Origin: a virus
Virus record (IMG/VR): IMGVR_UViG_3300037070_001213
Coordinates: 1-29,178 of that record
DNA: 29,178 nt
Strand: one strand, 5' to 3'
The notes beneath the pieces are model-generated. The model saw only the letters and a list, made by a program, of their open reading frames with translations, made no database searches and had not been told where the DNA came from. The number at the start of each line of letters is the position of its first letter. Within the stretch, counting starts at the first letter, position 1. Below are positions 20,813 to 28,674 of the stretch, piece by piece. The position numbers and the translations under genes are program-made.

Positions 20813-21031
20813 TTAATTATTTTGCAACTGTTGAAATCCTTCCCAATGTGCCAATACCCTTTCGCATGCGTACGCTTGCCCGCACTTACCTTTATTTGCA
20901 ATCATGTGTATTCCGGTCTTTTCGCTTATCATGTACCACAGGTATTCGCCTTTGCCAATAACTACATACATTTCGCAGCCATTGCCTCTTCCCCAAATAA
21001 GACCTTTTGATTTAATTTCTTGAGTTGTCAT
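20813..21031 (-). CDS. Minus-strand single-gene cassette, hypothetical protein of 72 residues
   Basis: Starts MTTQEIKSKGLIWGRGNGCE; strands MYVVIGKGEYLWYMIS and GIHMIANKGKC, then a helix YACERVLAHWEGFQQLQ. It has two Cys and six aromatic residues, likely a small globular domain. No family recognised. It lies against the direction of all surrounding late genes, with a host-type promoter on the far side (21072-21101) and its own terminator, the hallmark arrangement of a moron. It shares a promoter palindrome with the cassette at 17270. A role in lysogeny or superinfection exclusion is conceivable but unsupported by sequence. Confidence 0.65.
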   Translation of the reverse strand: MTTQEIKSKGLIWGRGNGCEMYVVIGKGEYLWYMISEKTGIHMIANKGKCGQAYACERVLAHWEGFQQLQNN

Positions 21032-21071
21032 TTTGCTAAGTTTTCGTTATCGCTTCATTGCTATAACAGTA

Positions 21072-21101
21072 CAAAGATAAGGGGATTATTCTAAATAGAA
21101 A
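21072..21101 (-). promoter_or_regulatory. Cassette promoter with palindrome at -33 (minus strand)
   Basis: Minus-strand TTTC (21101-21098), 18 bases, TATCTTTG (21079-21072). The -33 box overlaps the palindrome TTCTAAATAGAA (21089-21100), and the adjoining 18-mer TTCTAAATAGAAAAATAT (21089-21106) equals 17271-17288. Confidence 0.65.
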
Positions 21102-21184
21102 AATATTTAGGCAATTATTTTAGAACTATTTTTTACAACTGAAACAATGTTTCAAAATCTGTTTTTATCCAAAACCTCTTTTCT

Positions 21185-21197
21185 CTACTCTTAAAGG
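21185..21197 (+). promoter_or_regulatory. Repeated late-gene upstream element CTACTCTTAAAGG
   Basis: Exact copy of the 13-mer at 11808-11820, five bases before the ATG at 21203 and right after the minus-strand cassette. The surroundings (TCCAAAACC nine bases before TACTC) resemble those at 17943. Confidence 0.5.
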
Positions 21198-21202
21198 CAA
21201 GT

Positions 21203-21577
21203 ATGTTACATCTTCAGCAGGGCCAAACATCACAGTTTATAGTTTTGACGCTTCAGGAAAACCAAACCCTGACGGAAGATTATCTGTATAAATTTGTGTT
21301 TATTCATGGCACAACAAAGCGAAATGTAACATTCTTTAAAAGTAGCGCGGACGATAGTAGCACTTACCCTTCGCGGTATAATGAATTTGAAATAGATACC
21401 TCAGTGGTATTTGAGGATGAACCGCCGGGGGAATGGCTTTATACGGTTTATGAAACTACTAATTTGGAAGTGGTAACCGTACCCCTGGAATATGGCAAGA
21501 TGTATCTTTTAGAGGCAACAGAATTTGAACCAACAAAATATGAGCAAGCAACAACCTATACAGCCTACCAGCGATAA
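21203..21577 (+). CDS. Virion-associated hypothetical protein
   Basis: A 124-residue beta-rich protein starting MLHLQQGQTSQFIVLTLQEN, with YLYKFVFIHGTTKRNVTF, RYNEFEID and PGEWLYTVYE. This pattern (L..GQ...V.LT, ..Y.F.F...T....F, RYNEF, GEW.Y.VYE) recurs in small Ig-like proteins encoded beside structural genes in Bacteroidota phages; function is not established. It overlaps the portal gene by 38 bases. It probably decorates the virion or assists assembly. Confidence 0.6.
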   Translation: MLHLQQGQTSQFIVLTLQENQTLTEDYLYKFVFIHGTTKRNVTFFKSSADDSSTYPSRYNEFEIDTSVVFEDEPPGEWLYTVYETTNLEVVTVPLEYGKMYLLEATEFEPTKYEQATTYTAYQR

Positions 21578-22973
21578 CATAATTGTGTTCAAATTTGCGG
21601 ATAGCCGGGTTCCTGAATTTAAGGAACTGCCCGGAAAGGATGTTATTCAATTTGGGGAAGATAATGCCTACCCTCAATATTTGCTTTACCTCTACAATAA
21701 AAGCAGCAAGCACAACGCAATTATTAATGGCAAGGTTACGTATATCTACGGTAAGGGGCTGAAAATTGAAGGTGACCCAAAAGGGCAATACCTGATTTAC
21801 AAAGTCAATGGATTTGGTGAGGGGCTGAATGAATTAAGTTTTAAGGCGGTTACAGACGTTGAAATATTTGGCGGGTACTATTTGAAAGTGGTTTACGGGA
21901 TTGGTGGCGAGCCTCAAGAATTATACCACCTGCCTTTTCAAAATGTACGTGTTACAAAAGAGGGGAATTATGCAGTTAGGGAAGATTGGGAAAACCGATA
22001 TAAAAGAACCGACCCGGTAATTTATAGCGGGTTCAATCCTGATAAAGAAAAAGACCTTGACGAAAAAGGGCAAAAGAAACCACAGGTATTTTGTTACAAA
22101 GAGTACAGGCCAGGCGCTGAAAGTTACCCATTACCCGGCTACTTAGGCTCAATTAATTACATTGAAACCGATATCAGGATAAGCCAATACCACCTGAGCG
22201 CAATTAGTAACGGCATGTTCCCTTCAAAACTTATTCAGTTTTTCAACGGCGAGCCGAATGAGGAAGGTAAAAAGAAAATAGAAAGCCAATGGAAAGCAAA
22301 ATTCAACGGGGCTGAAAATGCGGGTAAAATAATCCTGTCATTTGCAACAGATCCAACTAAGGCAATTCAGATTAATGACCTTTCAGCTACCGAATTGGAT
22401 AAGCAATTTGTAATACTAAATGAAACAGTACAACAGGAAGTTTTTAGCGGGCATGGAATTACAACCCCTTCGCTTTTTGGTGTAATGACTTCGGGAAAAT
22501 TGGGTGAAAGTACACAGCTAAAAGAAGGCTTTGAAATCTTTAAAAACACCTATGTTGAAGTCAAGCAAAGCAGATTTGAGGAAAGTATAAACTACCTTGT
22601 AAAATTCATGGGCGTAAAACATGACTATGAATTGAAATCAGTTGATCCGATTGGTTTCCAATTAAGTGAAACCGGTTTACTTCAATTGGCCGCTTCAAAT
22701 CCGGCTGTACAAAAATGGTTGATTGAAAAGGCGGGCATTGAAATCGAAGTGCCTGAAGTTGTTCCCGGCCAACCTTTGCCCGGCGAACAGGCCATGACAA
22801 ATGACAGCCTTAAAAACTTAACAGGAAAGCAAATGCAAAACATTAGCCGGATAGTTAGGAAGTACGGCAAAGGCGAATTAACGCACCCACAAGCCTTGTT
22901 AATGTTGGAAAAAGGTTATGGCCTAAACCCGATTGATGCAGAAACATTTTTAAGCGGAGGCGAAGATGTGTAA
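21540..22973 (+). CDS. Portal protein
   Basis: A 477-residue protein from the ATG at 21540; the TTG at 21525 is a poorer start. The pattern is that of phage portals: an N-terminal ADSRVPEFKELPGKDVIQFG and YPQYLLYLYNKSSKHNAIIN, a stem region (YIYGKGLKIEGDPKG), EIFGGYYLKVVYGIGGEP, a central DIRISQYHLSAISNGMFPS, ending with a helical crown-like region (QMQNISRIVRKYGKGELTHP). It forms the dodecameric ring at the unique capsid vertex through which DNA enters and leaves. It lies over 11 kb downstream of the terminase gene, which is unusual. Confidence 0.8.
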   Translation: MSKQQPIQPTSDNIIVFKFADSRVPEFKELPGKDVIQFGEDNAYPQYLLYLYNKSSKHNAIINGKVTYIYGKGLKIEGDPKGQYLIYKVNGFGEGLNELSFKAVTDVEIFGGYYLKVVYGIGGEPQELYHLPFQNVRVTKEGNYAVREDWENRYKRTDPVIYSGFNPDKEKDLDEKGQKKPQVFCYKEYRPGAESYPLPGYLGSINYIETDIRISQYHLSAISNGMFPSKLIQFFNGEPNEEGKKKIESQWKAKFNGAENAGKIILSFATDPTKAIQINDLSATELDKQFVILNETVQQEVFSGHGITTPSLFGVMTSGKLGESTQLKEGFEIFKNTYVEVKQSRFEESINYLVKFMGVKHDYELKSVDPIGFQLSETGLLQLAASNPAVQKWLIEKAGIEIEVPEVVPGQPLPGEQAMTNDSLKNLTGKQMQNISRIVRKYGKGELTHPQALLMLEKGYGLNPIDAETFLSGGEDV

Positions 22974-23586
22974 CCAATCGCCATTCGGAGAATATCAGAC
23001 AGCGGATATGTTCGAGCATTGCGGGCAATTAAGGAAGGGTTACGAAGTCTTTGATAGGTTTCCCTTATCCTTTGCAGAAACTGCCACAGGTAAGGCTACG
23101 AAGGCCGATATATTGCACTTGCTAAAGAAAGATGCAACACTTACACCGGATGCAATCGCTAAGGCTTTGAATGTTACCCGCGAATGGGTAAGCCGGAACA
23201 TTGCGGAAATGGTTAAAGGCGGGGCAATTACCCAAACAAAAGAGCCGGACGGAAATATTAACAGGACAATTGAACCTTCGGCAGATGAAATTTTAAAGCG
23301 ATTGCCACCACCAAAAGTAACTGATATTATTTTGCGGTATAGTTACCAAAAAAGGGCGGAGGCAAGCGGGCCGGATTTGTTACCTACTTCACGGCCTTTC
23401 TGCAAAAAGTTGGTAGGGTTAGAAAAGGAAGGCAGGGTTTACAGCAGGGCAGATATTGAAAAAATAAGTGCAAGGGTTGGGTATGATGTTTTTACACGTA
23501 CCGGCGGATTTTGGAATAATGACGGAACTATTGAAATCCATTGCCGTCATTATTGGATGACTGAAATTTTAATTAAGGAAAAATGA
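22966..23586 (+). CDS. Minor head protein-like with internal winged HTH
   Basis: A 206-residue protein. Residues about 42-103 (TKADILHLLKKDATLTPDAI, AKALNVTREWVSRNIAEMVK, GGAITQTKEPDGNINRTIEP) form a MarR/wHTH-type unit. The C-terminal half (143-197: RPFCKKLVGLEKEGRVYSRA, DIEKIS, VGYDVF, GGFWNN, IHCRHYWMTEIL) matches a domain found after portal genes in Bacteroidota phages, ending in the CRHYW block that resembles minor head (Mu F-type) C-termini. Fusion of a DNA-binding-like domain with a head protein is odd. It overlaps the portal stop and the next start. Confidence 0.6.
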   Translation: MCNQSPFGEYQTADMFEHCGQLRKGYEVFDRFPLSFAETATGKATKADILHLLKKDATLTPDAIAKALNVTREWVSRNIAEMVKGGAITQTKEPDGNINRTIEPSADEILKRLPPPKVTDIILRYSYQKRAEASGPDLLPTSRPFCKKLVGLEKEGRVYSRADIEKISARVGYDVFTRTGGFWNNDGTIEIHCRHYWMTEILIKEK

Positions 23587-24164
23587 GCGCAAACATACTT
23601 TTCATATCCGATACAATTCTGATCGAACGCACAACCGTTCACGGGAATATAGACCCAAAATTGCTTTATCCTGAAATAAAAACGGCGCAGGATATGTACA
23701 TTTTACCAATCTTAGGAACGGCACTTTTTGACAAATTGCAGGCCGATATTGTTGCGGATACGGTAGCGGGGTATTACGACACGCTTTTGAATAACTACAT
23801 CATTGATACACTTATTCATTATGTGTTAATGGAATTGCCATTAACTACTTCCTTTCAGTTTTTCAATAAGGGGGTTTTACGGTCAGGTGGGCAAGATACT
23901 GAAGTACCTACCCTTTCGGATTTGGTTACCATTTCAGATAACTTTAAAAGGAAGGCTGAATATTATGCGGAGCGAATGAAAAAGTATTTAATTGAGGAGG
24001 GCAGCCGGGGTAATTTCCCTGAGTACATTAATCCGGGTAGCCGGGCGGATACAATCCATCCTTACGGCGGCACGTTTTCGCTTTCTGTTTATTTAGGCGA
24101 TTCAGATTGCGACAGGCGCAATCCATACAATCCACAGGAATATATAACACATTGTTGCAAATGA
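23583..24164 (+). CDS. DUF6712-like head completion/connector protein
   Basis: A 193-residue, mainly helical protein: NILFISDTILIERTTVHGNI, LLYPEIKTAQDMYILPILGT, LFDKLQADIV, then NNYIIDTLIHYVLMELPLTT and NFKRKAEYYAERMKKYLIEE. These blocks fit the DUF6712 group, placed just after portal and minor head genes, where head-tail connector (gp6-like) proteins lie. The C-terminus has a short Cys pair (THCCK). Likely forms a ring below the portal; the role is inferred from position and helical pattern. Confidence 0.65.
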   Translation: MSANILFISDTILIERTTVHGNIDPKLLYPEIKTAQDMYILPILGTALFDKLQADIVADTVAGYYDTLLNNYIIDTLIHYVLMELPLTTSFQFFNKGVLRSGGQDTEVPTLSDLVTISDNFKRKAEYYAERMKKYLIEEGSRGNFPEYINPGSRADTIHPYGGTFSLSVYLGDSDCDRRNPYNPQEYITHCCK

Positions 24165-24307
24165 ATATAGCAAGTAAAAAAAATCAGGAAAAACTAAAAG
24201 CAGCTTTGCAGGCACATGACATTAAACCAGGTAATAAACCGATTGAGCGCGATAGTAGGGGCGCACAAACAGTTAAGGTCGTTTGCTTACGTCCAAAGTG
24301 TAAGTGA
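24161..24307 (+). CDS. Possible 48-residue overlapping gene
   Basis: From the ATG at 24161, overlapping the previous stop (ATGA), the frame gives MNIASKKNQEKLKAALQAHD and ends IERDSRGAQTVKVVCLRPKC-K, strongly basic. It overlaps the first 92 bases of the next gene in another frame, so both would have to be coded at once. The coupling with the preceding stop and the coherent basic composition favour it; the heavy overlap argues against. I cannot say which is right. Confidence 0.35.
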   Translation: MNIASKKNQEKLKAALQAHDIKPGNKPIERDSRGAQTVKVVCLRPKCK

Positions 24308-24980
24308 ATACATTGCTGAAGGTGGCAAAAAAGTAACCTATCCGATTTGTGTAATTGAACACAATAGCGGGGCGCTGAGTAGTACCAATCACTTACTAAC
24401 GCACACATTCAGGTTTTATCTTTTGGATCTTGTAAACAGGGCAAATGAAACCAATCTGAATGAGCAGGATGTAATTAGTGATATGCACTCCATTGCGGAA
24501 GATATGGTTGCATTGGTTCGCGATCCTGCATATTCAGATACGTGGTTTACAGATGGCGATGCAGGGCTTACCGTTATAAGCGATTATACACAGGACTATG
24601 TTGCAGGGGTTGCTTTTGACTTAGGTATAAGCACTTACTTTTTGGGTGACCGTTGCGCGGTTCCTGCAAGCGAATTGCCAGCCGATACGGTGGAAATAAT
24701 CAGTACAGGCAGGGACTATATTTTAATCCAATTTGAAAACGAAACGGATAGCAATACTTTCACTTTAGCAACTCTAATAGGCAAAACTATCCTAACTTTA
24801 ATCAGGGAAGTTACGCCACAAGTACAGGTAACAGGTGTACCTGTGCCGGTGGCTGATTGGGTGGAAGGTGATACAATGATGACAAGGGAATTTAAACATA
24901 ACAGCACGACAGGGGCGGTAACGTGGGGCGTTGGTAATAATCTTTTTTCAGGCGAAGTAATAACAGCAATATGCAAGTAA
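24216..24980 (+). CDS. Head-tail connector/virion protein with C-terminal beta extension
   Basis: A 254-residue protein. The N-terminal part (MTLNQVINRLSAIVGAHKQL, RSFAYVQSVSEY, TYPICVIEHN, FRFYLLDLVNRANETNLNEQ, DVISDMHSIAEDMVALVRDP) follows a family of neck or tail-completion proteins in Bacteroidota phages that begin with the NQVI..L..I...H.Q..SF pattern. The last about 100 residues form an additional beta domain (ILIQFENETDSNTFTLATLI, WVEGDTMMTREFKH, LFSGEVITAICK) that may contact tail or fibre. Its stop overlaps the fibre-like gene start by 10 bases. Confidence 0.55.
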   Translation: MTLNQVINRLSAIVGAHKQLRSFAYVQSVSEYIAEGGKKVTYPICVIEHNSGALSSTNHLLTHTFRFYLLDLVNRANETNLNEQDVISDMHSIAEDMVALVRDPAYSDTWFTDGDAGLTVISDYTQDYVAGVAFDLGISTYFLGDRCAVPASELPADTVEIISTGRDYILIQFENETDSNTFTLATLIGKTILTLIREVTPQVQVTGVPVPVADWVEGDTMMTREFKHNSTTGAVTWGVGNNLFSGEVITAICK

Positions 24981-27900
24981 AATTATTAATCTGTTTTCTT
25001 TTGGCGGCGCTTGGTTTGCAGGCGCAAACATGGCAGGCAAATAACAGCCCTACCCAATTTTCAAAGGGCATCAAAGGCGATACCATCCTGATTATCCCGC
25101 GCGGTTGTGATACCATTGCAATGCCTGATATTAAGTACGGCAAATCCTCAATCGGGGCGCTATACTTTGATACGTGCGCGAATGCATTGTATGCAAAAGG
25201 ACAGTTCGGTTGGGTAGCGATTACCGGCGGTCTTGATAGTACGGATTTTACACCTGTAATTGATAGTACAGGCAATGCGAATTACCGCGTTTTGTTTGCG
25301 GTGGGCAATAGAATTTACGGAAGCAACAGGCTAATTTATGACTCAGTAAATTCTATTTTGCGGGTTAATTTTTATGCCACACTTGCAAGTTCCTTTGATC
25401 TTGGTGTAGGCGGCAGATCGTATTTTGGCGGGAAGGTTAGACTGAGCGATGTTGCGCAGGTGACAGATACAACAACTTATAAACCTTTAGCATGGGCATC
25501 TCCACAGGGCGATATTGTTGCGATGGATAGGTGGCCTGGGAGTGGCGGCGGCGGGATCGGCGGCACATTGAACGACAGCCGAATTGTATTCAGCGCAAAC
25601 GGGCAGGTCAAGGATACAAGTACATTGACTTACGACAGAACAAACGGCAATGTAGGCATTGGCATTGCATTACCTTTAGAAAAACTTCATGTTAATGGTA
25701 ACCTAAGGTTCTTATTTGAAACAGTAAATACTGGTATAAACGGGGTAAGTAACTTGGGGGCTAATATTTTCACGCTTTCCCGGCAGACGGTTGGCGGCAA
25801 TGGCTCCGCAGCAATTAACACATATGCCGCATTTGGCGTAAAGGCGGGCAATACGACAGGTACAAATTCTACAAGCTATGACCTTGTAGTTGCTCCTACG
25901 GGGGAGGTTGGCATAGGGTTGGCGGGCGTTCTGCCTTTGGATAAATTGCACGTTAATGGCTCTGCAAGTATTATTACTGCAAAAGTTCAAAATACTTTAG
26001 GTACAGGCGGCACGGCTAAGTTGCTGCTATCTCTATCGGGTAACACATCGAATAGTTCGGTAGGCAGTGAAATTTACTCTTACAGGACAGATGCGGGCGG
26101 AGGCGGTTCATCGGATTTGGTATTCGGCACAAGTCTTGCAACAACTATGACGGAAAGGATGCGGATATTAGCAAATGGCAATGTAGGCATTGGAACGGTA
26201 GCCCCCGTATCAACTGCAATTCTTGACCTTACAAGCACAACCAAAGGAGCGTTAATACCCCGTATGACATCCGTTCAAAGGGTAGCAATAAGCAGCCCTG
26301 CAACGGGGTTGCTTGTTTACGATACCGATAGCGGGCGGGTAATGCAAAGAACAGCATCGGCGTGGAAGGGGTATAAATTTACAGAGGAAGGTAGTTTAGA
26401 TGCTAATGTTATTTTAAACCAAGATGCTTACCAAACGGGTAAGCGGTTTTCGATTATGTCGGGGCGGCTTGATACAATTGGTGTAAGGACTTCGACAGGT
26501 CAGGCGCACGTAAACAGCAGCAATGCACCTATCGCATGGTATGGGTTAGGCGGCTCAACGGGGGCGGTATTCGCAGGGTTTACGGGGTATAATACCAATG
26601 TAGCTTCAACTTATACAACACGAAGTTTTACCGATAAAAATTATGTGGATAGTGTTGGAAATACAAAGGTTGGTGTTGATAGTATTGCCCTTTTAAGAAC
26701 AGGTTACAATGCCCGTAATATTCGCAGCTTCAATGCAGGAATGTTGACAACGGAAGCGGCTACCGTTAACCAAAGTGCTTTAGCTGATTCGGGCAATATT
26801 GCAGTAGGTTACCTAAGTCAATTGAGAGCGAGAACAGGTTACAGGAATATAGCAATAGGGGACAGGGCGCTTTACAGGAATACAACGGGCATTAACAACA
26901 TCGCGATTGGTTACGAGGCTATGGGCAACGGCACAACGGGGCCGGATTCATCAACATCCAACAATAATGTAGCAATAGGGGTAGGGGCTTTAAGGCGCAA
27001 TCAAACAGGGAACGCAAAGGTGGCGGTGGGTCAATCCGCTGGGTCGGGTAACACTACTGGCAGCAACTTTACAGCAGTCGGCAATTCCGCATTGAGTGGC
27101 AATACATCAGGGGCCGGCAACACAGCACTTGGCAGCCAATCAATGCAGGGCGTTACTTCGGGGGGCGATAATACGGGAGTTGGATTATCTGCTGGGGACT
27201 TAGCGGGCAATACGGATGGCGCAACTTATATAGGAGCAACTTCGGGGGTCGGCGCTACCGGGCATAGAGGGTCGGCGCTTGGATTCTATTCGTTGCGTGG
27301 GTCAACAGGGCGAAATAATACGGGGCTTGGATTTTATTCAGGCAGCAATGGTACAGCATCGGGCATGACGGGGGATAACAATACCGTTTTAGGCGCAGGG
27401 GCAAAACCAATGTCATTAAGTGGAAGTAACCAATTTGCGGTATGGGCAGGGGCAAGTACTTCAACTGGTGCGGGCGGTGGCGGTGGCGGGTATAATGTAC
27501 TTAGCCGAAACAGTAGCGGCCAATGGATTTTCAATACCACCACATCCGAGGTTACAAGTATCGCAAGCGGGGCGTATGTGGAAATAAACGGAACGGGTGG
27601 CGGGTTCAAAGGGCCATCAGGAACAAATGCACAAATGCAGGCCATTAGCAGCCCTGTTACGGGATTGCAATATTACAACACAGATAGCCTCGACCTATTC
27701 ACTTACAACGGTTCCGCATGGCGGCCAATGAGCAGGGTTGACAATATTTCAGTTCCCCTTACAGGTTCAAACGTAACAATGACAACTTCCTCAACTTGGT
27801 ACAGCGGGCCATCAGTTACACTTGGAGTTGGTACTTGGGATATAAGCGGCAACATTTCAATGACAGGTACAGCGGCATCAACGCACCTTTATGCAGCCCG

Positions 27901-28132
27901 AATTTACAACGGCACTACGGCTATTTCATCGGGGCATGGCGCAATACCAAACGCAGGGGATAGGCAGATAACTATAACTATGTCATCAACCCCCGTAACG
28001 ATTACAAGCGGAACGGTCACCTACACCATACAGGGCTATGCAAGCCAAAACTCGGCGGCAATAAATTACCTGACAGCAACGGCTTCGCAGCCAAATTGCA
28101 CATACATAACAGTAAAAAGACTTAGCAATTAA
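24971..28132 (+). CDS. Large fibre-like protein with N-terminal signal peptide and YadA-head-like repeats
   Basis: A 1053-residue protein. Residues 1-19 (MQVKLLICFLLAALGLQAQ) form a classic Sec signal peptide with a Bacteroidota-type ..LQAQ cleavage region, unexpected in a virion fibre. Then come GNVGIG-type elements (about 226, 312 as GEVGIG, 402) with KLHVNG, as in fibre shafts, a GALIPRMTS..R..I..PA.GLLVYDTD segment (about 426-450), a run of NIAIG-type repeats with GN/TG/SG steps (about 622-830) resembling YadA-head or trimeric autotransporter repeats, and a C-terminal beta domain (about 930-1053). It could be the tail fibre or a secreted surface protein; no S74 intramolecular chaperone motif was identified. 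Confidence 0.75.
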   Translation: MQVKLLICFLLAALGLQAQTWQANNSPTQFSKGIKGDTILIIPRGCDTIAMPDIKYGKSSIGALYFDTCANALYAKGQFGWVAITGGLDSTDFTPVIDSTGNANYRVLFAVGNRIYGSNRLIYDSVNSILRVNFYATLASSFDLGVGGRSYFGGKVRLSDVAQVTDTTTYKPLAWASPQGDIVAMDRWPGSGGGGIGGTLNDSRIVFSANGQVKDTSTLTYDRTNGNVGIGIALPLEKLHVNGNLRFLFETVNTGINGVSNLGANIFTLSRQTVGGNGSAAINTYAAFGVKAGNTTGTNSTSYDLVVAPTGEVGIGLAGVLPLDKLHVNGSASIITAKVQNTLGTGGTAKLLLSLSGNTSNSSVGSEIYSYRTDAGGGGSSDLVFGTSLATTMTERMRILANGNVGIGTVAPVSTAILDLTSTTKGALIPRMTSVQRVAISSPATGLLVYDTDSGRVMQRTASAWKGYKFTEEGSLDANVILNQDAYQTGKRFSIMSGRLDTIGVRTSTGQAHVNSSNAPIAWYGLGGSTGAVFAGFTGYNTNVASTYTTRSFTDKNYVDSVGNTKVGVDSIALLRTGYNARNIRSFNAGMLTTEAATVNQSALADSGNIAVGYLSQLRARTGYRNIAIGDRALYRNTTGINNIAIGYEAMGNGTTGPDSSTSNNNVAIGVGALRRNQTGNAKVAVGQSAGSGNTTGSNFTAVGNSALSGNTSGAGNTALGSQSMQGVTSGGDNTGVGLSAGDLAGNTDGATYIGATSGVGATGHRGSALGFYSLRGSTGRNNTGLGFYSGSNGTASGMTGDNNTVLGAGAKPMSLSGSNQFAVWAGASTSTGAGGGGGGYNVLSRNSSGQWIFNTTTSEVTSIASGAYVEINGTGGGFKGPSGTNAQMQAISSPVTGLQYYNTDSLDLFTYNGSAWRPMSRVDNISVPLTGSNVTMTTSSTWYSGPSVTLGVGTWDISGNISMTGTAASTHLYAARIYNGTTAISSGHGAIPNAGDRQITITMSSTPVTITSGTVTYTIQGYASQNSAAINYLTATASQPNCTYITVKRLSN

Positions 28133-28146
28133 TAAAACAAGCAAAC

Positions 28147-28644
28147 ATGAAAACCATAATCTTTCTACTTCTAATCAGCATCACAGCATCAGCCCAAACG
28201 GACAGCAGCAAGCTACCAATTACCTTAACCTTCAAAGAAAAGCACATCTACTTTATGGGTGACGTGCTAAGGCGAAATAACACCTTAGCAGATGCGGCAA
28301 CCCGGGACAGCCTTCGCCTATATTTAGGTGTTGGCAATGATTCGGCACGGGTAGTAACAACACGCCTTACAGCGGGCTTTATCGTCCGATTTTCAGAGGA
28401 ATTGATGAAGTTGGAAACAGGTACAGGGTACAATTATTTTAACGAATTGGCAACAGCTACAAGTCCCTGGCCGGGGTTGGTTGCGCAGCTTATAATTAAG
28501 AAAAGTCAGGCAGGGCCGGAAAAGTTAATCGCAACCTACCTGTATGACGAATTAGCGGAAAGGTTCGCGGCTAAGGGATTAGTGTTAACCGAAATGCTAT
28601 CAAGTGGCAGAACATGGTTGCTTAACCCGATTCAGCAAAATTAA
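28147..28644 (+). CDS. Exported protein with signal peptide, 165 residues
   Basis: Begins MKTIIFLLLISITASAQTDS, a clear Sec signal peptide with predicted cleavage near ..ASAQ-T. The mature part has no Cys near the cleavage site, so it is not a lipoprotein. It contains FKEKHIYFMGDVLRRNNTLA, DSLRLYLGVGNDSARVV, helical LTAGFIVRFSEELMKLET and LIATYLYDELAERFAAKGLV. No hydrolase motif is seen. It starts 14 bases after the fibre-like gene and lies just before a membrane/coiled-coil gene. It may be a periplasmic or surface factor made during late infection; function unknown. Confidence 0.65.
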   Translation: MKTIIFLLLISITASAQTDSSKLPITLTFKEKHIYFMGDVLRRNNTLADAATRDSLRLYLGVGNDSARVVTTRLTAGFIVRFSEELMKLETGTGYNYFNELATATSPWPGLVAQLIIKKSQAGPEKLIATYLYDELAERFAAKGLVLTEMLSSGRTWLLNPIQQN

Positions 28645-28674
28645 TTGTTACATACTTAAACACAGCGGCAACAA

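Noticed and set aside
26820-27430. Tandem repeats within the fibre-like gene as a possible CRISPR array or DNA repeat
   Set aside because: The units are degenerate at DNA level, lack constant repeat and spacer lengths, and encode a protein repeat in one continuous frame.
27334-27645. 103-residue minus-strand ORF
   Set aside because: Pro/Val-rich shadow of the Gly/Asn/Thr-rich fibre repeats on the opposite strand.
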